A stretch of 64,000 bases of DNA from Candidatus Binatia bacterium. GTDB lineage: Bacteria; Desulfobacterota; Binatia; UBA12015. The position numbers were made by a program, and so were the translations under genes. Positions 45,419 to 54,375 of this stretch are shown piece by piece (the stretch's first letter is position 1; each line of letters begins with the position of its first letter). The DNA is taken from contig DATCMB010000022.1 of the NCBI GenBank assembly GCA_036563615.1, positions 248,001 to 312,000 on the forward strand. Reading direction: 5' to 3'. The notes beneath the pieces are model-generated. The model was not told where the DNA came from. It did no database searches and was given only the letters and a program-made list of their open reading frames with translations.

Positions 45419-46279
45419 TCAGCGCTGTCGGACCTCGCGCGCACGCAATCCGTCGCCGACCATCTGGATCGCGAGCACCGTGACGCCGAGCGCGATCGCG
45501 GGCGCGATCACGAGGTGCGGCGCGACCAGCAGGAACGAGCGTCCCTCGGCGAGCATCGCGCCCCACGACGGTGTGGGCGGCGGCGGGCCGAGGCCCAAGA
45601 ACGACAGGCTCGACTCCGCGATGATCGCGCCGGCGACGCCGAAGGTCGCCTGCACGAGCAGCGCGGGACGCGCGCTCGGCAGCAGGTGACGCAGCACGAC
45701 GCGCAGCGGGCTCGCGCCGAGCGCCAGCGCGGCGTGGGTCGACTCGCGCGCCGCCGCGGCGCGCACCTCGGCGCGCGTCAGACGAGCGTACGCGGGCCAG
45801 CTCATCACACTGAGCGCGATGACGACGTTGCGCGCGCTCGGTCCCAGCACCGCGGCGAGCGCGATCGCGAGCAGGATGCCGGGGAAGGCGAGCAGCACGT
45901 CGGTGACGCGCATCAGCAGCTCGTCGAGCAAGCGCCCGCCGTAGCCGGCGAGCGTGCCGAGCGCGACGCCGATCGTGAGCGCACCGGCGACGGCGGCGGC
46001 GCCGACGCCGAGCGACAACCGCGCGCCCCAGAGAAGACGCGCGAGCACGTCGCGCCCGAGCCGGTCGGTGCCGAGCGGGTGCGCGGCGGACGGCGGCTCG
46101 AGGTGGTGCGCGAGATCGATCGCCAGCGGGTCGTACGGCGCGAGCCAGGGCGCGAGCAGCGCTGCGGCGGCGATCACGGCGAGCAGCGCCGTGCCGACCA
46201 GGAGACGTCCTCGTCCGCGCTGCCGCGTGACGACGATGGACGGCGCCGATTCCGCCACGGGGAGCGGCGTCGCGGTCAT
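45419..46279 (-). CDS. Peptide/nickel-type ABC transporter permease (DppC family)
   Basis: A 286-residue inner-membrane permease with about six helices. APWLAPYDPLAIDLAHHLEPPSAAHPLGTDRLGRDVLARLLWGAR is the classic DppC/OppC N-terminal region. The EAA cytoplasmic loop is RAAAARESTHAALALGASPLRVVLRHLLPS. It pairs with the permease encoded upstream (starts overlap TGATG-style at 46276-46280). ATG at 46279 is chosen because the N-terminal signature follows shortly; the same frame is open much further upstream but antisense-like. The ATPase subunits that should power it are not in the window. Confidence 0.9.
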   Translation of the reverse strand: MTATPLPVAESAPSIVVTRQRGRGRLLVGTALLAVIAAAALLAPWLAPYDPLAIDLAHHLEPPSAAHPLGTDRLGRDVLARLLWGARLSLGVGAAAVAGALTIGVALGTLAGYGGRLLDELLMRVTDVLLAFPGILLAIALAAVLGPSARNVVIALSVMSWPAYARLTRAEVRAAAARESTHAALALGASPLRVVLRHLLPSARPALLVQATFGVAGAIIAESSLSFLGLGPPPPTPSWGAMLAEGRSFLLVAPHLVIAPAIALGVTVLAIQMVGDGLRAREVRQR

Positions 46280-47199
46280 GCGCGCTCCCGGAGCCGCGGG
46301 TCGAGCGCCGCCTGCACGAGGTCGGCGAGCAGGTTCACCGCGACGTAGCTCGCGGCGACCACCAGCACGCAGCCCTGCACGAGCGGGTAGTCGCGGGCGC
46401 CGATCGCCTGCACGAGCAGTCGTCCGAGCCCGGGCCACGAGAACACGGTCTCGGTCACGATCGCGCCCGCGAGCAGGCCACCGAGCTGCAGCGCGAGCAC
46501 CGTGACGGTCGCGGTCGCGGCGTTCGGCAGCGCGTGGCGCAGCAAGACCAGCGCCGGCGAGAGTCCCCTCGCGCGCGCCGTGCGCACGCAGTCGAGCGCG
46601 AGCGCGTCGAGCAGCGAGCTGCGCAGCTGACGCGCGAGCAGCGCCGACATGCCGAAGCCGAGCGTCGCCGCGGGCAGCACGAGGCTGTCGAGACCGCGTC
46701 GTCCCGACACCGGGAAGAGCGGTAGCTCGACGGCGAGCCCGAGCTGCAGGAGCGGACCGAGGCAGAACGTCGGCAGCGCGGTCTGCAGCGCCGCGAGCAG
46801 CACGCCGAAGCGGTCGATGCGCGATCCCGGCCGCGCCGCCGCGGCCATGCCGAGCGGGACGCCGACCACGAGCGCGATCACGAGCGCAGCACCGGCAAGC
46901 TCGAGCGTCGCCGGGTAGCGCTCGGCGATCAGCTCGCTCACCGGACGCGACGTCGTCAGCGAGCGTCCGAGGTCGCCGCGCAGCGCGCCCGCCGTGAAGT
47001 CGACGAGCTGACGCCAGGCGGGACGGTCGAGGCCGAGCTCGTGGCGCAGCGCCTCGCGGTCGGCGTGGCTCGCGCGCTCGCCGAGGATCACGTCGACGGG
47101 ATCGCCCGGCACGGCGTGCAGCAGCGCGACGACCAGCACGAGGACGCCGAGCATCGTCGGCAGCGCGAGCGCGAGGCGGAGGCACGCGTAGCGCAGCAT
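46276..47199 (-). CDS. Peptide/nickel-type ABC transporter permease (DppB family)
   Basis: A 307-residue permease with about six helices. MLRYACLRLALALPTMLGVLVLVVALLHAVPGDPVD is the DppB N-terminal signature. DREALRHELGLDRPAWRQLVDFTAGALRGDLGRSL follows as the periplasmic loop. SSLLDALALDCVRTARARGLSPALVLLRHALPNA is the EAA loop, and the C-terminus ends QAALDPRLRERA as in OppB/DppB proteins. ATG at 47199 overlaps the stop of the binding-protein gene (TGATG). It forms a heteromeric channel with the DppC-like permease. Confidence 0.9.
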   Translation of the reverse strand: MLRYACLRLALALPTMLGVLVLVVALLHAVPGDPVDVILGERASHADREALRHELGLDRPAWRQLVDFTAGALRGDLGRSLTTSRPVSELIAERYPATLELAGAALVIALVVGVPLGMAAAARPGSRIDRFGVLLAALQTALPTFCLGPLLQLGLAVELPLFPVSGRRGLDSLVLPAATLGFGMSALLARQLRSSLLDALALDCVRTARARGLSPALVLLRHALPNAATATVTVLALQLGGLLAGAIVTETVFSWPGLGRLLVQAIGARDYPLVQGCVLVVAASYVAVNLLADLVQAALDPRLRERA

Positions 47200-48830
47200 C
47201 ACGAAGTCGCGGGCGGTACGGAGATCAGACGCGCCGTCGCGAGCGAGCGCAGGTCGCCGGTCGGCGTCGGTACGAAGCCGTCGAGACGCTTTGTCTTGAC
47301 GACGACGTTGTCGACCCACCACAGCGGCACGAACGGCAGATCGCGCTGCGCGATGTCCGTGACGCGCCGGTAGCGCTCGAGACGCTGCTCGCGGTCGGGG
47401 AGGCGCCGCGCCTCGAGCGTCAGCAGATCGACCTCGTCGTTCGCGTAGCCCCCGCGGTTGCTGCCGTGCGGCGGCGTCATCCGCGAGTGCAGGATCGTGT
47501 GCCAGTGGTCCGGGTCCTCGATGCCGACCCAGGCGAGGATGAAGAGGTCGAAGCGTCCGCGGCGCACGTCGCCGTAGAGCGACGCCCACTCGAGCGGCCG
47601 CACCTCGACGTCGAGCCCGACCTCGCCGAGCATCGCGGCGACGACCTCGCCGACGCGGCGGCGGATCTCGACGCTCGACGTCTTGAGCGTCAAGCGTCGC
47701 CCGGCGGCGCCGGCCTCCTCGACGAGGCGTCGGGCGAGCGCGGGATCGTAGCGGTACTCGGCGCCGTCGTGGTGTGCCCAGTGCTCGGGCGGGAAGAGCC
47801 CGTTCGCCGGACGCGCGTGACCGGCGAGCACGAAGCGCACGATCGACTCGCGGTCGATCGCGTGCGCGATCGCGCGCCGCACCCGCAGATCGGCGAGCAG
47901 CGGATCGCGCAGATCGAGCCCGACGTAGTGAAAGGTCGAGCCCGGGGTCGCGACGACGTCGAGCCCTTGCTCTTCCAGCCACGGCAGCAGGTCGGGCTCG
48001 ACCGCGTTCTGCACCAGGTCGATCGCGCCGCGCGCCAGCGCCAGCGCGCGCGACACGCTGTCCGGCGCGACGCGGAAGAGGATTCCCGGCAGCGCGGGGC
48101 GCGGCTCGGCGGTGTCGCTCGCCGCGACACGGACGGTGTCGATGTCCGCCGACTCGAGACGGAACGGGCCGGCGCCGATGCGGCACTCCGGCAGCGCTGC
48201 GCACTTCGCGGGGAGGATCGCGAGGCGCGTCGCATGGAGGAACGTCGCCGCGGGCTCGCGCAGCGTGAAGCGCACCGTCCGCTCGTCCTCGGCGACGACC
48301 TCGGCGACGAGCTCGAGGGCCTCGTGCTGCTGCGCGCGCAGCGCCGGCGAGGCGAGCGAGCGGTACGTCGCGACGACGTCGTCGGCGCGCACCGGCGCGC
48401 CGTCGTGAAAGCGCGCGGCGCGGAGGTGGAAGCGGTAGGTGAGAGGATCCGGCGACTCCCAGCGCTCCGCGAGATCGGGCGTCGGCTCGCCGGCCGCGTT
48501 GGTGGTGGTGAGACCGCGGTGCACGAGGTCGAGCACGATCGTCGAGCTCGCGTCGCTCGCGGTGCGCGGATCGAGCGCCGTCGGCGCCGCGTCGAGACCG
48601 ACGACGAGGTAGCCCGGAGGACGCTCCTGCGGCCGCGCGCAGGCCGCGACGAGCACCGTCAGGAGAGCCGCCAGAATCGCGCAAGTACGCCCTCTGACGG
48701 GGGAAAATTGTTGACCTTCGGAAAAGAAGTCTGTTAGCTCGTCCGCGCGGCGGCGCTCAACAGTCGCCAGGCGATTGCCGATGGAGTCCGTGACAGCCAG
48801 ACGTCGGACGGCCGGGTGTCTCGCGAACAC
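47199..48830 (-). CDS. ABC transporter substrate-binding lipoprotein (peptide/nickel, SBP family 5), start unresolved
   Basis: A family 5 solute-binding protein. The mature domain (from about base 48640) has LVVGLDAAPTALDPRTASDASS, GLTTTNAAGEPTPDLAERWESPDPLTYRFHLR, FHDGAPVRADDVVATYRSL and PLWWVDNVVVKTKRLDGFVPTPTG, all typical of DppA/OppA-like proteins. A lipobox (LTVLVAAC) follows a hydrophobic run and RGR charges, so it is a lipoprotein. No ATG, GTG or TTG occurs at a sensible place: the nearest upstream GTG (48830) gives a 60-residue leader that would crowd the divergent gene at 48861, and the GTG at 48656 cuts off the signal. A CTG at 48770 may be used. The stop overlaps the permease start. 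Confidence 0.75.
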   Translation of the reverse strand: MFARHPAVRRLAVTDSIGNRLATVERRRADELTDFFSEGQQFSPVRGRTCAILAALLTVLVAACARPQERPPGYLVVGLDAAPTALDPRTASDASSTIVLDLVHRGLTTTNAAGEPTPDLAERWESPDPLTYRFHLRAARFHDGAPVRADDVVATYRSLASPALRAQQHEALELVAEVVAEDERTVRFTLREPAATFLHATRLAILPAKCAALPECRIGAGPFRLESADIDTVRVAASDTAEPRPALPGILFRVAPDSVSRALALARGAIDLVQNAVEPDLLPWLEEQGLDVVATPGSTFHYVGLDLRDPLLADLRVRRAIAHAIDRESIVRFVLAGHARPANGLFPPEHWAHHDGAEYRYDPALARRLVEEAGAAGRRLTLKTSSVEIRRRVGEVVAAMLGEVGLDVEVRPLEWASLYGDVRRGRFDLFILAWVGIEDPDHWHTILHSRMTPPHGSNRGGYANDEVDLLTLEARRLPDREQRLERYRRVTDIAQRDLPFVPLWWVDNVVVKTKRLDGFVPTPTGDLRSLATARLISVPPATS

Positions 48831-48860
48831 GCCGCGGCACCACGAGGTGGGGAGGTGGGA

Positions 48861-50360
48861 ATGATTCGTCGGTGGCTTCTCGTCGGCCTGCTGTCGGTCG
48901 TCACGTTCGCGAGCGTGTCGCGCGCCGACCAGGGACCATTCCCGAGACCGAAGGTGCTCGAGCCGGCGATCAAGTTCTGGCGCGACATCTTCGCGACCTA
49001 CTCGAAGCACCAGGTGGTGGTGCACGATGATTGGTATCTCGGCAAGGTCTACGAGGTCGTCGACTTCCGCTCCTGGGTGAGCGACGGCGAGCCGCTGACC
49101 ATCTCGCAGGAGAACGAGAAGAAGCGCCAGATCGAGGAAGCGAAGCAGCGCGTGCGCAACATCCTGCTCTCACTGCACGCGCGTGGTGGCGACACGTCCG
49201 GCATGACGGCGGACGAGCGTCGCATCTACGAGATGTTCCGCGACGTGCCGGGGCACGACAAGTTCCTGCTCGCGGCCGATCGCGTGCGCGCGCAGCCGGG
49301 TCTGCGCGAGCGCTTCGCGCTCGGCATCGCGCGTCAGCGCGGCTACCTGCCGCGCATGGAGCAGGTGTTCCGCGAGGAAGGCCTGCCCGTGCAGCTCGCG
49401 CGCCTGCCGCTCATCGAGTCGTGCTTCGACCTGAACGCCTACTCGAAGGTCGGCGCGGCCGGCGTGTGGCAGTTCATGCCGTCGACCGGCAAGCAGTACC
49501 TGCACATCAGCGACGCGATCGACGAGCGTCGCGATCCGCTGCGCGCGACGCGCGCGGCGGCGCAGCACCTCGCGGCGGACTACCAGGCGCTCGGCTCCTG
49601 GCCGCTCGCGATCACCGCGTACAACCACGGCCGCGGCGGTGTGGCGCGCGGCGTGCGCGAGATCGGCTCGTCGGACATCGGCGACCTCGTCACGCGCTAC
49701 CGCGGCAAGGCGTTCGGCTTCGCGTCGCGGAACTTCTACGCCGAGTTCCTCGCCGCGCTCGACGTCGTCGAGCGTGCCGACGAGCTGTTCGGCGACCTGC
49801 CGTACATCCCGCCGATCGAGGGCGAGGAGGTGCCGCTGCCGCACCCGATGGGGCTGCACCACGCTGCGCGTCTCGCGGGCGTCCGGGCCGAGGATCTGGT
49901 GGCCGCGAATCCGGCGTTCCTGTCCGCGGTGGTCGACGGACGCGCCTACATTCCGCGCGGCTACCGTCTCCGCGTCCCGCCGGGCGGCGACGTCGTGCAG
50001 GTCGCGCGCGCGACCCCGCCGCCGGTGCAGCGCACGCAGGTCGCGTCTGCGAAGCGACCGAGCAAGAGCACCCGTCCGGTCACGGTCGCGTCGAGCAAAT
50101 CGAGCAAGAGCTCGAAGACCCAGACGGCGAGCAAGAGCGCGTCGAGCAAGAGCGCGTCCCGCCAGGTCGCGAGCAAGAGCAGCAAGGGCAAGAGCAGCGC
50201 GAAGAAGAAGCCGACCGTGATCGTGCACCGCGTGCAGAAGGGGCAGACGCTCGGCGACATCGCGCGCCGCTACGGCACGACCGTCGAGGCGATCCGCAGC
50301 ATGAACAAGGTGAGCGCGCGCTCGTTGCAGGTCGGCCAGCGGCTGCGCATCCCGAGCTGA
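48861..50360 (+). CDS. mltD: MltD-like lytic murein transglycosylase with LysM domain
   Basis: A 499-residue exported protein. A signal peptide (MIRRWLLVGLLSVVTFASVSRA) is followed by a helical region with a charged coiled-coil-like stretch (ENEKKRQIEEAKQRVRN). The SLT domain has Glu186 in RLPLIESCFDLNAYSKVGAAGVWQFMPSTG and WPLAITAYNHG. A Ser/Lys-rich linker (about 395-450) leads to one C-terminal LysM repeat (HRVQKGQTLGDIARRYGTTVEAIRSMN). It cleaves glycan strands with 1,6-anhydro product formation; E. coli MltD is a lipoprotein with two LysM repeats, whereas this one has no lipobox. ATG at 48861 follows GGAGGTGGG. It is divergent from the ABC genes. Confidence 0.92.
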   Translation: MIRRWLLVGLLSVVTFASVSRADQGPFPRPKVLEPAIKFWRDIFATYSKHQVVVHDDWYLGKVYEVVDFRSWVSDGEPLTISQENEKKRQIEEAKQRVRNILLSLHARGGDTSGMTADERRIYEMFRDVPGHDKFLLAADRVRAQPGLRERFALGIARQRGYLPRMEQVFREEGLPVQLARLPLIESCFDLNAYSKVGAAGVWQFMPSTGKQYLHISDAIDERRDPLRATRAAAQHLAADYQALGSWPLAITAYNHGRGGVARGVREIGSSDIGDLVTRYRGKAFGFASRNFYAEFLAALDVVERADELFGDLPYIPPIEGEEVPLPHPMGLHHAARLAGVRAEDLVAANPAFLSAVVDGRAYIPRGYRLRVPPGGDVVQVARATPPPVQRTQVASAKRPSKSTRPVTVASSKSSKSSKTQTASKSASSKSASRQVASKSSKGKSSAKKKPTVIVHRVQKGQTLGDIARRYGTTVEAIRSMNKVSARSLQVGQRLRIPS

Positions 50361-50487
50361 CGGTCGGTCCGGGCGGGCGCTTCCGGACGCCGCGTGCGCG
50401 CAGCGTCGCGCCCACACGGCGCCGTGAGCAGCGACGAGCCCGGCTCGTGCGGGCCTCGGCGGCTATGCTAGGGCTCGTCCCGGGCTC

Positions 50488-51132
50488 ATGCGCTATCTGC
50501 CGATCCTGGTCGATCTCGCGGGACGCCCGTGCCTGGTCGTCGGCGGCGGGGCCGTCGCGGCGCGCAAGGCGGCCACCTTGCTCGACGCCGGAGCGCGCGT
50601 GAGGGTCGTCGCGCCGAGCGTGTCGCGCGAGATGGAGGAGGTCGCGGCGCGGCCGGACGTCACCGTCGAGCGCCGCGCCTACCGGCGCGAGGACCTGACG
50701 GGGGTGGCGCTCGCCTTCGCGGCGACCGACGACGCGGAGCTGCAGGAGCGCATCGCGCGCGACGCGCGCGACGCCTCGGTGTGGCTCAACGCCGTCGACG
50801 AGCCGGAGCGCTGCTCGTTCGTCATGCCCGCGATCCTCGATCGCGATCCGCTGGTGGTGGCGGTCGGGACGGGCGGCGCGAGCCCGGCGCTCGCGCGCCG
50901 CATCCGCGACGACATCGGCCAGCTCCTCGGGCCCGAGTACGACGCCGCGCTCGCGCACCTCGCGCTGCTGCGCACGCGCTATGTGCCGGGTCCGGCGCGT
51001 CAGGCCGCGTTCAACCGCCTCGTCGACGGTGGGCTGCTCGAGGCGCTGCGCGCGCGCGACGGCGCGCGCGTCGAGGCGCTCACGCGCGAGGCGTGCAGCG
51101 GGCTCGACGCCGTCGCACAGGAGGCGCCGTGA
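50488..51132 (+). CDS. Precorrin-2 dehydrogenase/sirohydrochlorin ferrochelatase (CysG N-domain, Met8p-like)
   Basis: A 214-residue protein equivalent to the N-terminal half of CysG. YLPILVDLAGRPCLVVGGGAVAARKAATLLDAGARVRVVAP is the NAD-binding Rossmann fold, and CSFVMPAILDRDPLVVAVGTGGASPALARRIRDDI contains the Asn/Ser-rich active-site strand. It oxidises precorrin-2 to sirohydrochlorin and may insert iron, feeding siroheme or heme d1-type pathways. In this operon the methyltransferase half is on the cobA-hemD fusion gene 11 kb downstream, so the CysG functions are split. GTG of the next gene overlaps its stop (GTGA). Confidence 0.92.
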   Translation: MRYLPILVDLAGRPCLVVGGGAVAARKAATLLDAGARVRVVAPSVSREMEEVAARPDVTVERRAYRREDLTGVALAFAATDDAELQERIARDARDASVWLNAVDEPERCSFVMPAILDRDPLVVAVGTGGASPALARRIRDDIGQLLGPEYDAALAHLALLRTRYVPGPARQAAFNRLVDGGLLEALRARDGARVEALTREACSGLDAVAQEAP

Positions 51133-51953
51133 GCGAGGCCGTGCTGCTGCGGCTGGCGATGCTGGCCTACCTCGTCGGCACGGTGTCGGGCGGGCTCGGC
51201 CTCGTGCAGCCGCGCGACTCCACCCGGCGGACCACGGCGGGCGCGCTCGTGGTCGGGTTCGTCCTGCAGGCGGCGGCGATCGTCGTGCGCTCGCTCGAGG
51301 TGGGGACGATCGCGGTCTCTTCGTTCGCCGAGCAGGGCGCGCTGTTCGCGTGTCTGCTGGTCGGCATCTACGTGCTCGCGCAGCTGCGCTACCGCCTCGC
51401 GGTGCTCGGTGCGGTGGTGGGACCGATCGGCTTCATCGGCGCGCTGGTCGCGCTGGTCGCGCACGGCGGCGCGCAGGACGTGCCGCCGTTCCTGCGCAGC
51501 CCGTGGCTGCCGGTGCACGTGATGCTCGCGTTCCTCGGCAACGCGGCGTTCGCGCTCGCCTGCATCGTGAGCCTGCTCTACCTCTGGCAGGAGCGGCAGC
51601 TGAAGGCGCACCACGTCGGCCCGCTCGCCCGACGCCTCCCGTCCCTCGAGACGCTCGACAACGTCAATTTCAAGTTTCTCGGCTGGGGCTTCATCCTGCT
51701 GACGCTGAGCATCGTGAGCGGCGTGCTGTGGGCCGAGCTGACCTCGGGTCGGCTGCTGTCGTGGGAGCCGCGCACGATTTGGACGAGCGTCATCTGGGTG
51801 ATCTACGCGGTGCTGCTGCACGGACGCTTGACGGTGGGGTGGGGCGGACGTCGCGCCGCGGCGCTGACCATCGTCGGCTTCGCCGTGCTGTTCGTGTCGT
51901 TCATCGGCGTCAACGTGCTGACGCCGGGACGCCACGCCGTGAGCTACGGATGA
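51129..51953 (+). CDS. CcsA/HemX-type cytochrome c assembly membrane protein
   Basis: A 274-residue integral membrane protein with about eight helices, of the CcsA/ResC/HemX family. FLGWGFILLTLSIVSGVLWAELTSGRLLSWEPRTIWTSVIWVIYAVLLHGRL resembles the tryptophan-rich heme-handling motif and its flanking histidines (HVMLAFLGN; LHGRL) in CcsA proteins. Members either deliver heme for c-type cytochrome maturation or, as HemX, lower the level of HemA. Its position directly before hemA, with ATGA overlap (51950-51953), favours the HemX-like role, but both are possible. GTG at 51129 overlaps the previous stop. Confidence 0.88.
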   Translation: MSEAVLLRLAMLAYLVGTVSGGLGLVQPRDSTRRTTAGALVVGFVLQAAAIVVRSLEVGTIAVSSFAEQGALFACLLVGIYVLAQLRYRLAVLGAVVGPIGFIGALVALVAHGGAQDVPPFLRSPWLPVHVMLAFLGNAAFALACIVSLLYLWQERQLKAHHVGPLARRLPSLETLDNVNFKFLGWGFILLTLSIVSGVLWAELTSGRLLSWEPRTIWTSVIWVIYAVLLHGRLTVGWGGRRAAALTIVGFAVLFVSFIGVNVLTPGRHAVSYG

Positions 51954-53323
51954 GCGAGGGAGTCGCACGCGTGCGCCCGCTGCGCCTCGGCGCGGGGGCG
52001 CGGGTCGAGCTCTGGGTGATCGGACTCAACCATCGCAGTGCGCCCGTCGAGCTGCGCGAGCGTCTCGCCTTCTCCGACGAGGACATCGTGCCCGCCCTGG
52101 GGCGCGTGCTCGAGTCGACGCCGGTCGACGAAGCGGTGCTGCTCTCGACCTGCAACCGCGTCGAGCTCGTGGTCGCGGCGCCGCCCGACGTCGACGTCGT
52201 CGAGCCGGTGACGCAGTTCCTCGCGCGCGAGCGCGGCGTTCCGGCCGCGACCATCGCCGCGCACGCCTACGCGCATCGCGGCAAGGGCGCGGTGCAGCAC
52301 CTCTTCCGCGTCGCCTCGAGCCTCGACTCGATGATGGTCGGCGAGCCGCAGATCTTGGGCCAGCTCAAGGAGCAGTTCCGGCGCGCGGCCGAGTGCTCCG
52401 CGGCGTCGCGCGTGCTGCGTCGCTGCTTCGAGCGCTCGTTCTCGGTCGCGAAGCGCGTGCGCAGCGAGACCGGCGTCGCGGGCAAGGCGGTGTCGCTGAG
52501 CTCGGCCGCGGTCGAGCTCGCGCGACGCATCTTCGACGACCTCGGCGACAAGACGGCGATGCTGATCGGCGCCGGCAAGATGAGCGAGCTCGCCGCGCGG
52601 CACTTCGTCGCCAACGGCATCGCGAGCGTCATCGTCACCAACCGCTCGTTCGACCGCGCCGTCGAGCTGGCGCGCACCTTCGGCGGGACGCCGGTTCCCT
52701 TCGAGCGCTACTCGCAGTACCTGCCGCTCGCCGACGTCGTGCTGGGCTCGGTCGCGACCGCGGGCTACATCCTCGGACCGAGTCAGCTGCACGACGTGCT
52801 GCGCGCGCGGCGCCGCAAGCCGATGTTCTTCATCGACCTCGGCGTGCCGCGGAACTTCGATCCCGCGATCAACGACCTCGAGAACGTGTACCTCTACAAC
52901 ATCGACGACCTCGCCCACGTCGCGGACGACCATCGCGCGGAGCGCGAGCGCGAAGCGGTGCGCGGCGAGGAGATCGTCCGCGAGGAGGCGGAGCGCTTCT
53001 GGCGCTGGATGTCGAGCCGCGACGTGACGCCGACCATCGTCGCGCTGCGCGGCAAGCTCGACGGCATCCGACGCGCGGAGCTCGACCGCGCGATCGCGGC
53101 GCTGCGCAAGCTCGAGCCCGAAGAGCGGCGCGCGCTCGAGGCGATGACGCAGGCGATCGTCAACAAGATTCTCCACCAGCCCTTGTCCGTGTTGAAGCAG
53201 CTCGCCATGCAGGACGAGGCCGAGGCGGCGCAGGTCGCGGAGCTCGTGCACCGGCTGTTCGCGCTCGAGGCGGGTGACACGGGGCGCGAACGCGATGCCG
53301 ACGGCGACGACGAAGACTCCTGA
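51950..53323 (+). CDS. hemA: Glutamyl-tRNA reductase
   Basis: A 457-residue NADPH-dependent enzyme that reduces glutamyl-tRNA to glutamate-1-semialdehyde, the committed step of C5-pathway tetrapyrrole synthesis. WVIGLNHRSAPVELRERLAF, the catalytic Cys68 in LLSTCNRVELVV, HLFRVASSLDSMMVGEPQILGQLKEQ, the NADPH fold AMLIGAGKMSELAARHF and the C-terminal dimerisation helices (RRALEAMTQAIVNKILHQPLSVLK) are all present. The first 15 residues are an extra Arg-rich extension. ATG at 51950 overlaps the ccsA-like stop. The 3' end overlaps hemC by 29 bases. Confidence 0.97.
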   Translation: MSEGVARVRPLRLGAGARVELWVIGLNHRSAPVELRERLAFSDEDIVPALGRVLESTPVDEAVLLSTCNRVELVVAAPPDVDVVEPVTQFLARERGVPAATIAAHAYAHRGKGAVQHLFRVASSLDSMMVGEPQILGQLKEQFRRAAECSAASRVLRRCFERSFSVAKRVRSETGVAGKAVSLSSAAVELARRIFDDLGDKTAMLIGAGKMSELAARHFVANGIASVIVTNRSFDRAVELARTFGGTPVPFERYSQYLPLADVVLGSVATAGYILGPSQLHDVLRARRRKPMFFIDLGVPRNFDPAINDLENVYLYNIDDLAHVADDHRAEREREAVRGEEIVREEAERFWRWMSSRDVTPTIVALRGKLDGIRRAELDRAIAALRKLEPEERRALEAMTQAIVNKILHQPLSVLKQLAMQDEAEAAQVAELVHRLFALEAGDTGRERDADGDDEDS

Positions 53324-54362
53324 GCGGCTGCGGATCGGCACGCGCGGCTCGAAGCTCGCGCTCGCGCAGAGCGGACAGACGGCGCGGCTGCTCGAGCAGT
53401 CGGGGATCGCGACCGAGCTCGTCGTCGTCAAGACGTCGGGCGATCGTCTCGCCGACGTCTCGCTCGCCAAGGTCGGCGGCAAGGGGCTGTTCATCAAGGA
53501 GCTCGAGGAGGCGCTCGCCGAGGGCCGCGTCGACCTCGCGATCCACTCGATGAAGGACGTGCCGGCGGAGGTGCCGCCGGGCTTCGTGATCGCCGCGGTG
53601 TCGCGGCGGGCGGACGTGCGCGACGTGCTGGTGCGCCGCGCGGGCGGCAGTGCAGGATCGCCCGAAGCATCGGCGGCCACGACGGACGCGCCGTACGAAG
53701 CGCCGCCGACGCGAGCGGCGACGACGACACCGCCCGCGGGCGACGCGCTCGCAGCGCTCCCCGCGATCGCCGCGCTGCCGCCCGGCGCGCGCGTCGGCAC
53801 CGGCAGCCTGCGCCGCCGCGCGCAGCTCGCGGCGCTGCGTCCCGATCTGAACGTCGTGCCGCTGCGCGGCAACGTCGACACCCGCCTGCGCAAGCTCGAG
53901 GGCGGCGAGCTCGACGCGGTCGTGCTCGCCGCGGCGGGCCTCGCGCGCCTCGGGCTCGACGTCGCGGCCGAGCACCTCGCCGAGGACGCCTTTCTCCCCG
54001 CGCCAGGGCAGGGCGCGCTCGCCATCGAGACCCGCGCCGACGACGCGCGCGTCCGCGAGCTGGTGCACGTGCTGCACGATCCCGCGAGCGCCGCGGCGTG
54101 CGACGCGGAGCGCGCGTTCTTGCGCGAGCTCGGCGCGAGCTGCCAGGTGCCGGTCGCCGCGTTCGCGCGCGTCGCGGACGACGGCGCGCTGACGCTCACG
54201 GGTCTCGTCGCGAGCCTCGACGGCACGACCGTGCTGCGCGACGTCGCGCGCGGCCGCGCGGAGCAGGCGTCCGACGTCGGACGCGCGCTCGCCGACGCGC
54301 TCGTCGCGCGCGGCGCGCGCGCGATCATCGCCGCCGCGGAGGAGGCTGCCGGTCGGCTCTAG
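53295..54362 (+). CDS. hemC: Hydroxymethylbilane synthase with an internal insertion
   Basis: A 355-residue porphobilinogen deaminase that joins four porphobilinogens. LRIGTRGSKLALAQSGQTARLL, KTSGDRL, GLFIKELEEALAEGRVDLAIHSMKDVP, VGTGSLRRRAQL, PLRGNVDTRLRKL and the dipyrromethane-cofactor cysteine Cys283 (LGASCQVP) are all present. About 35 residues of Ala/Thr/Pro-rich sequence (residues 117-150, bases 53643-53744) are inserted between domains 1 and 2 where most homologues have a short loop, making it longer than the usual 310. ATG at 53295 is favoured over GTG 53274; both overlap hemA. The first large ATPase gene follows after 13 bases. Confidence 0.95.
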   Translation: MPTATTKTPERLRIGTRGSKLALAQSGQTARLLEQSGIATELVVVKTSGDRLADVSLAKVGGKGLFIKELEEALAEGRVDLAIHSMKDVPAEVPPGFVIAAVSRRADVRDVLVRRAGGSAGSPEASAATTDAPYEAPPTRAATTTPPAGDALAALPAIAALPPGARVGTGSLRRRAQLAALRPDLNVVPLRGNVDTRLRKLEGGELDAVVLAAAGLARLGLDVAAEHLAEDAFLPAPGQGALAIETRADDARVRELVHVLHDPASAAACDAERAFLRELGASCQVPVAAFARVADDGALTLTGLVASLDGTTVLRDVARGRAEQASDVGRALADALVARGARAIIAAAEEAAGRL

Positions 54363-54375
54363 CCTGCGCGCACGC

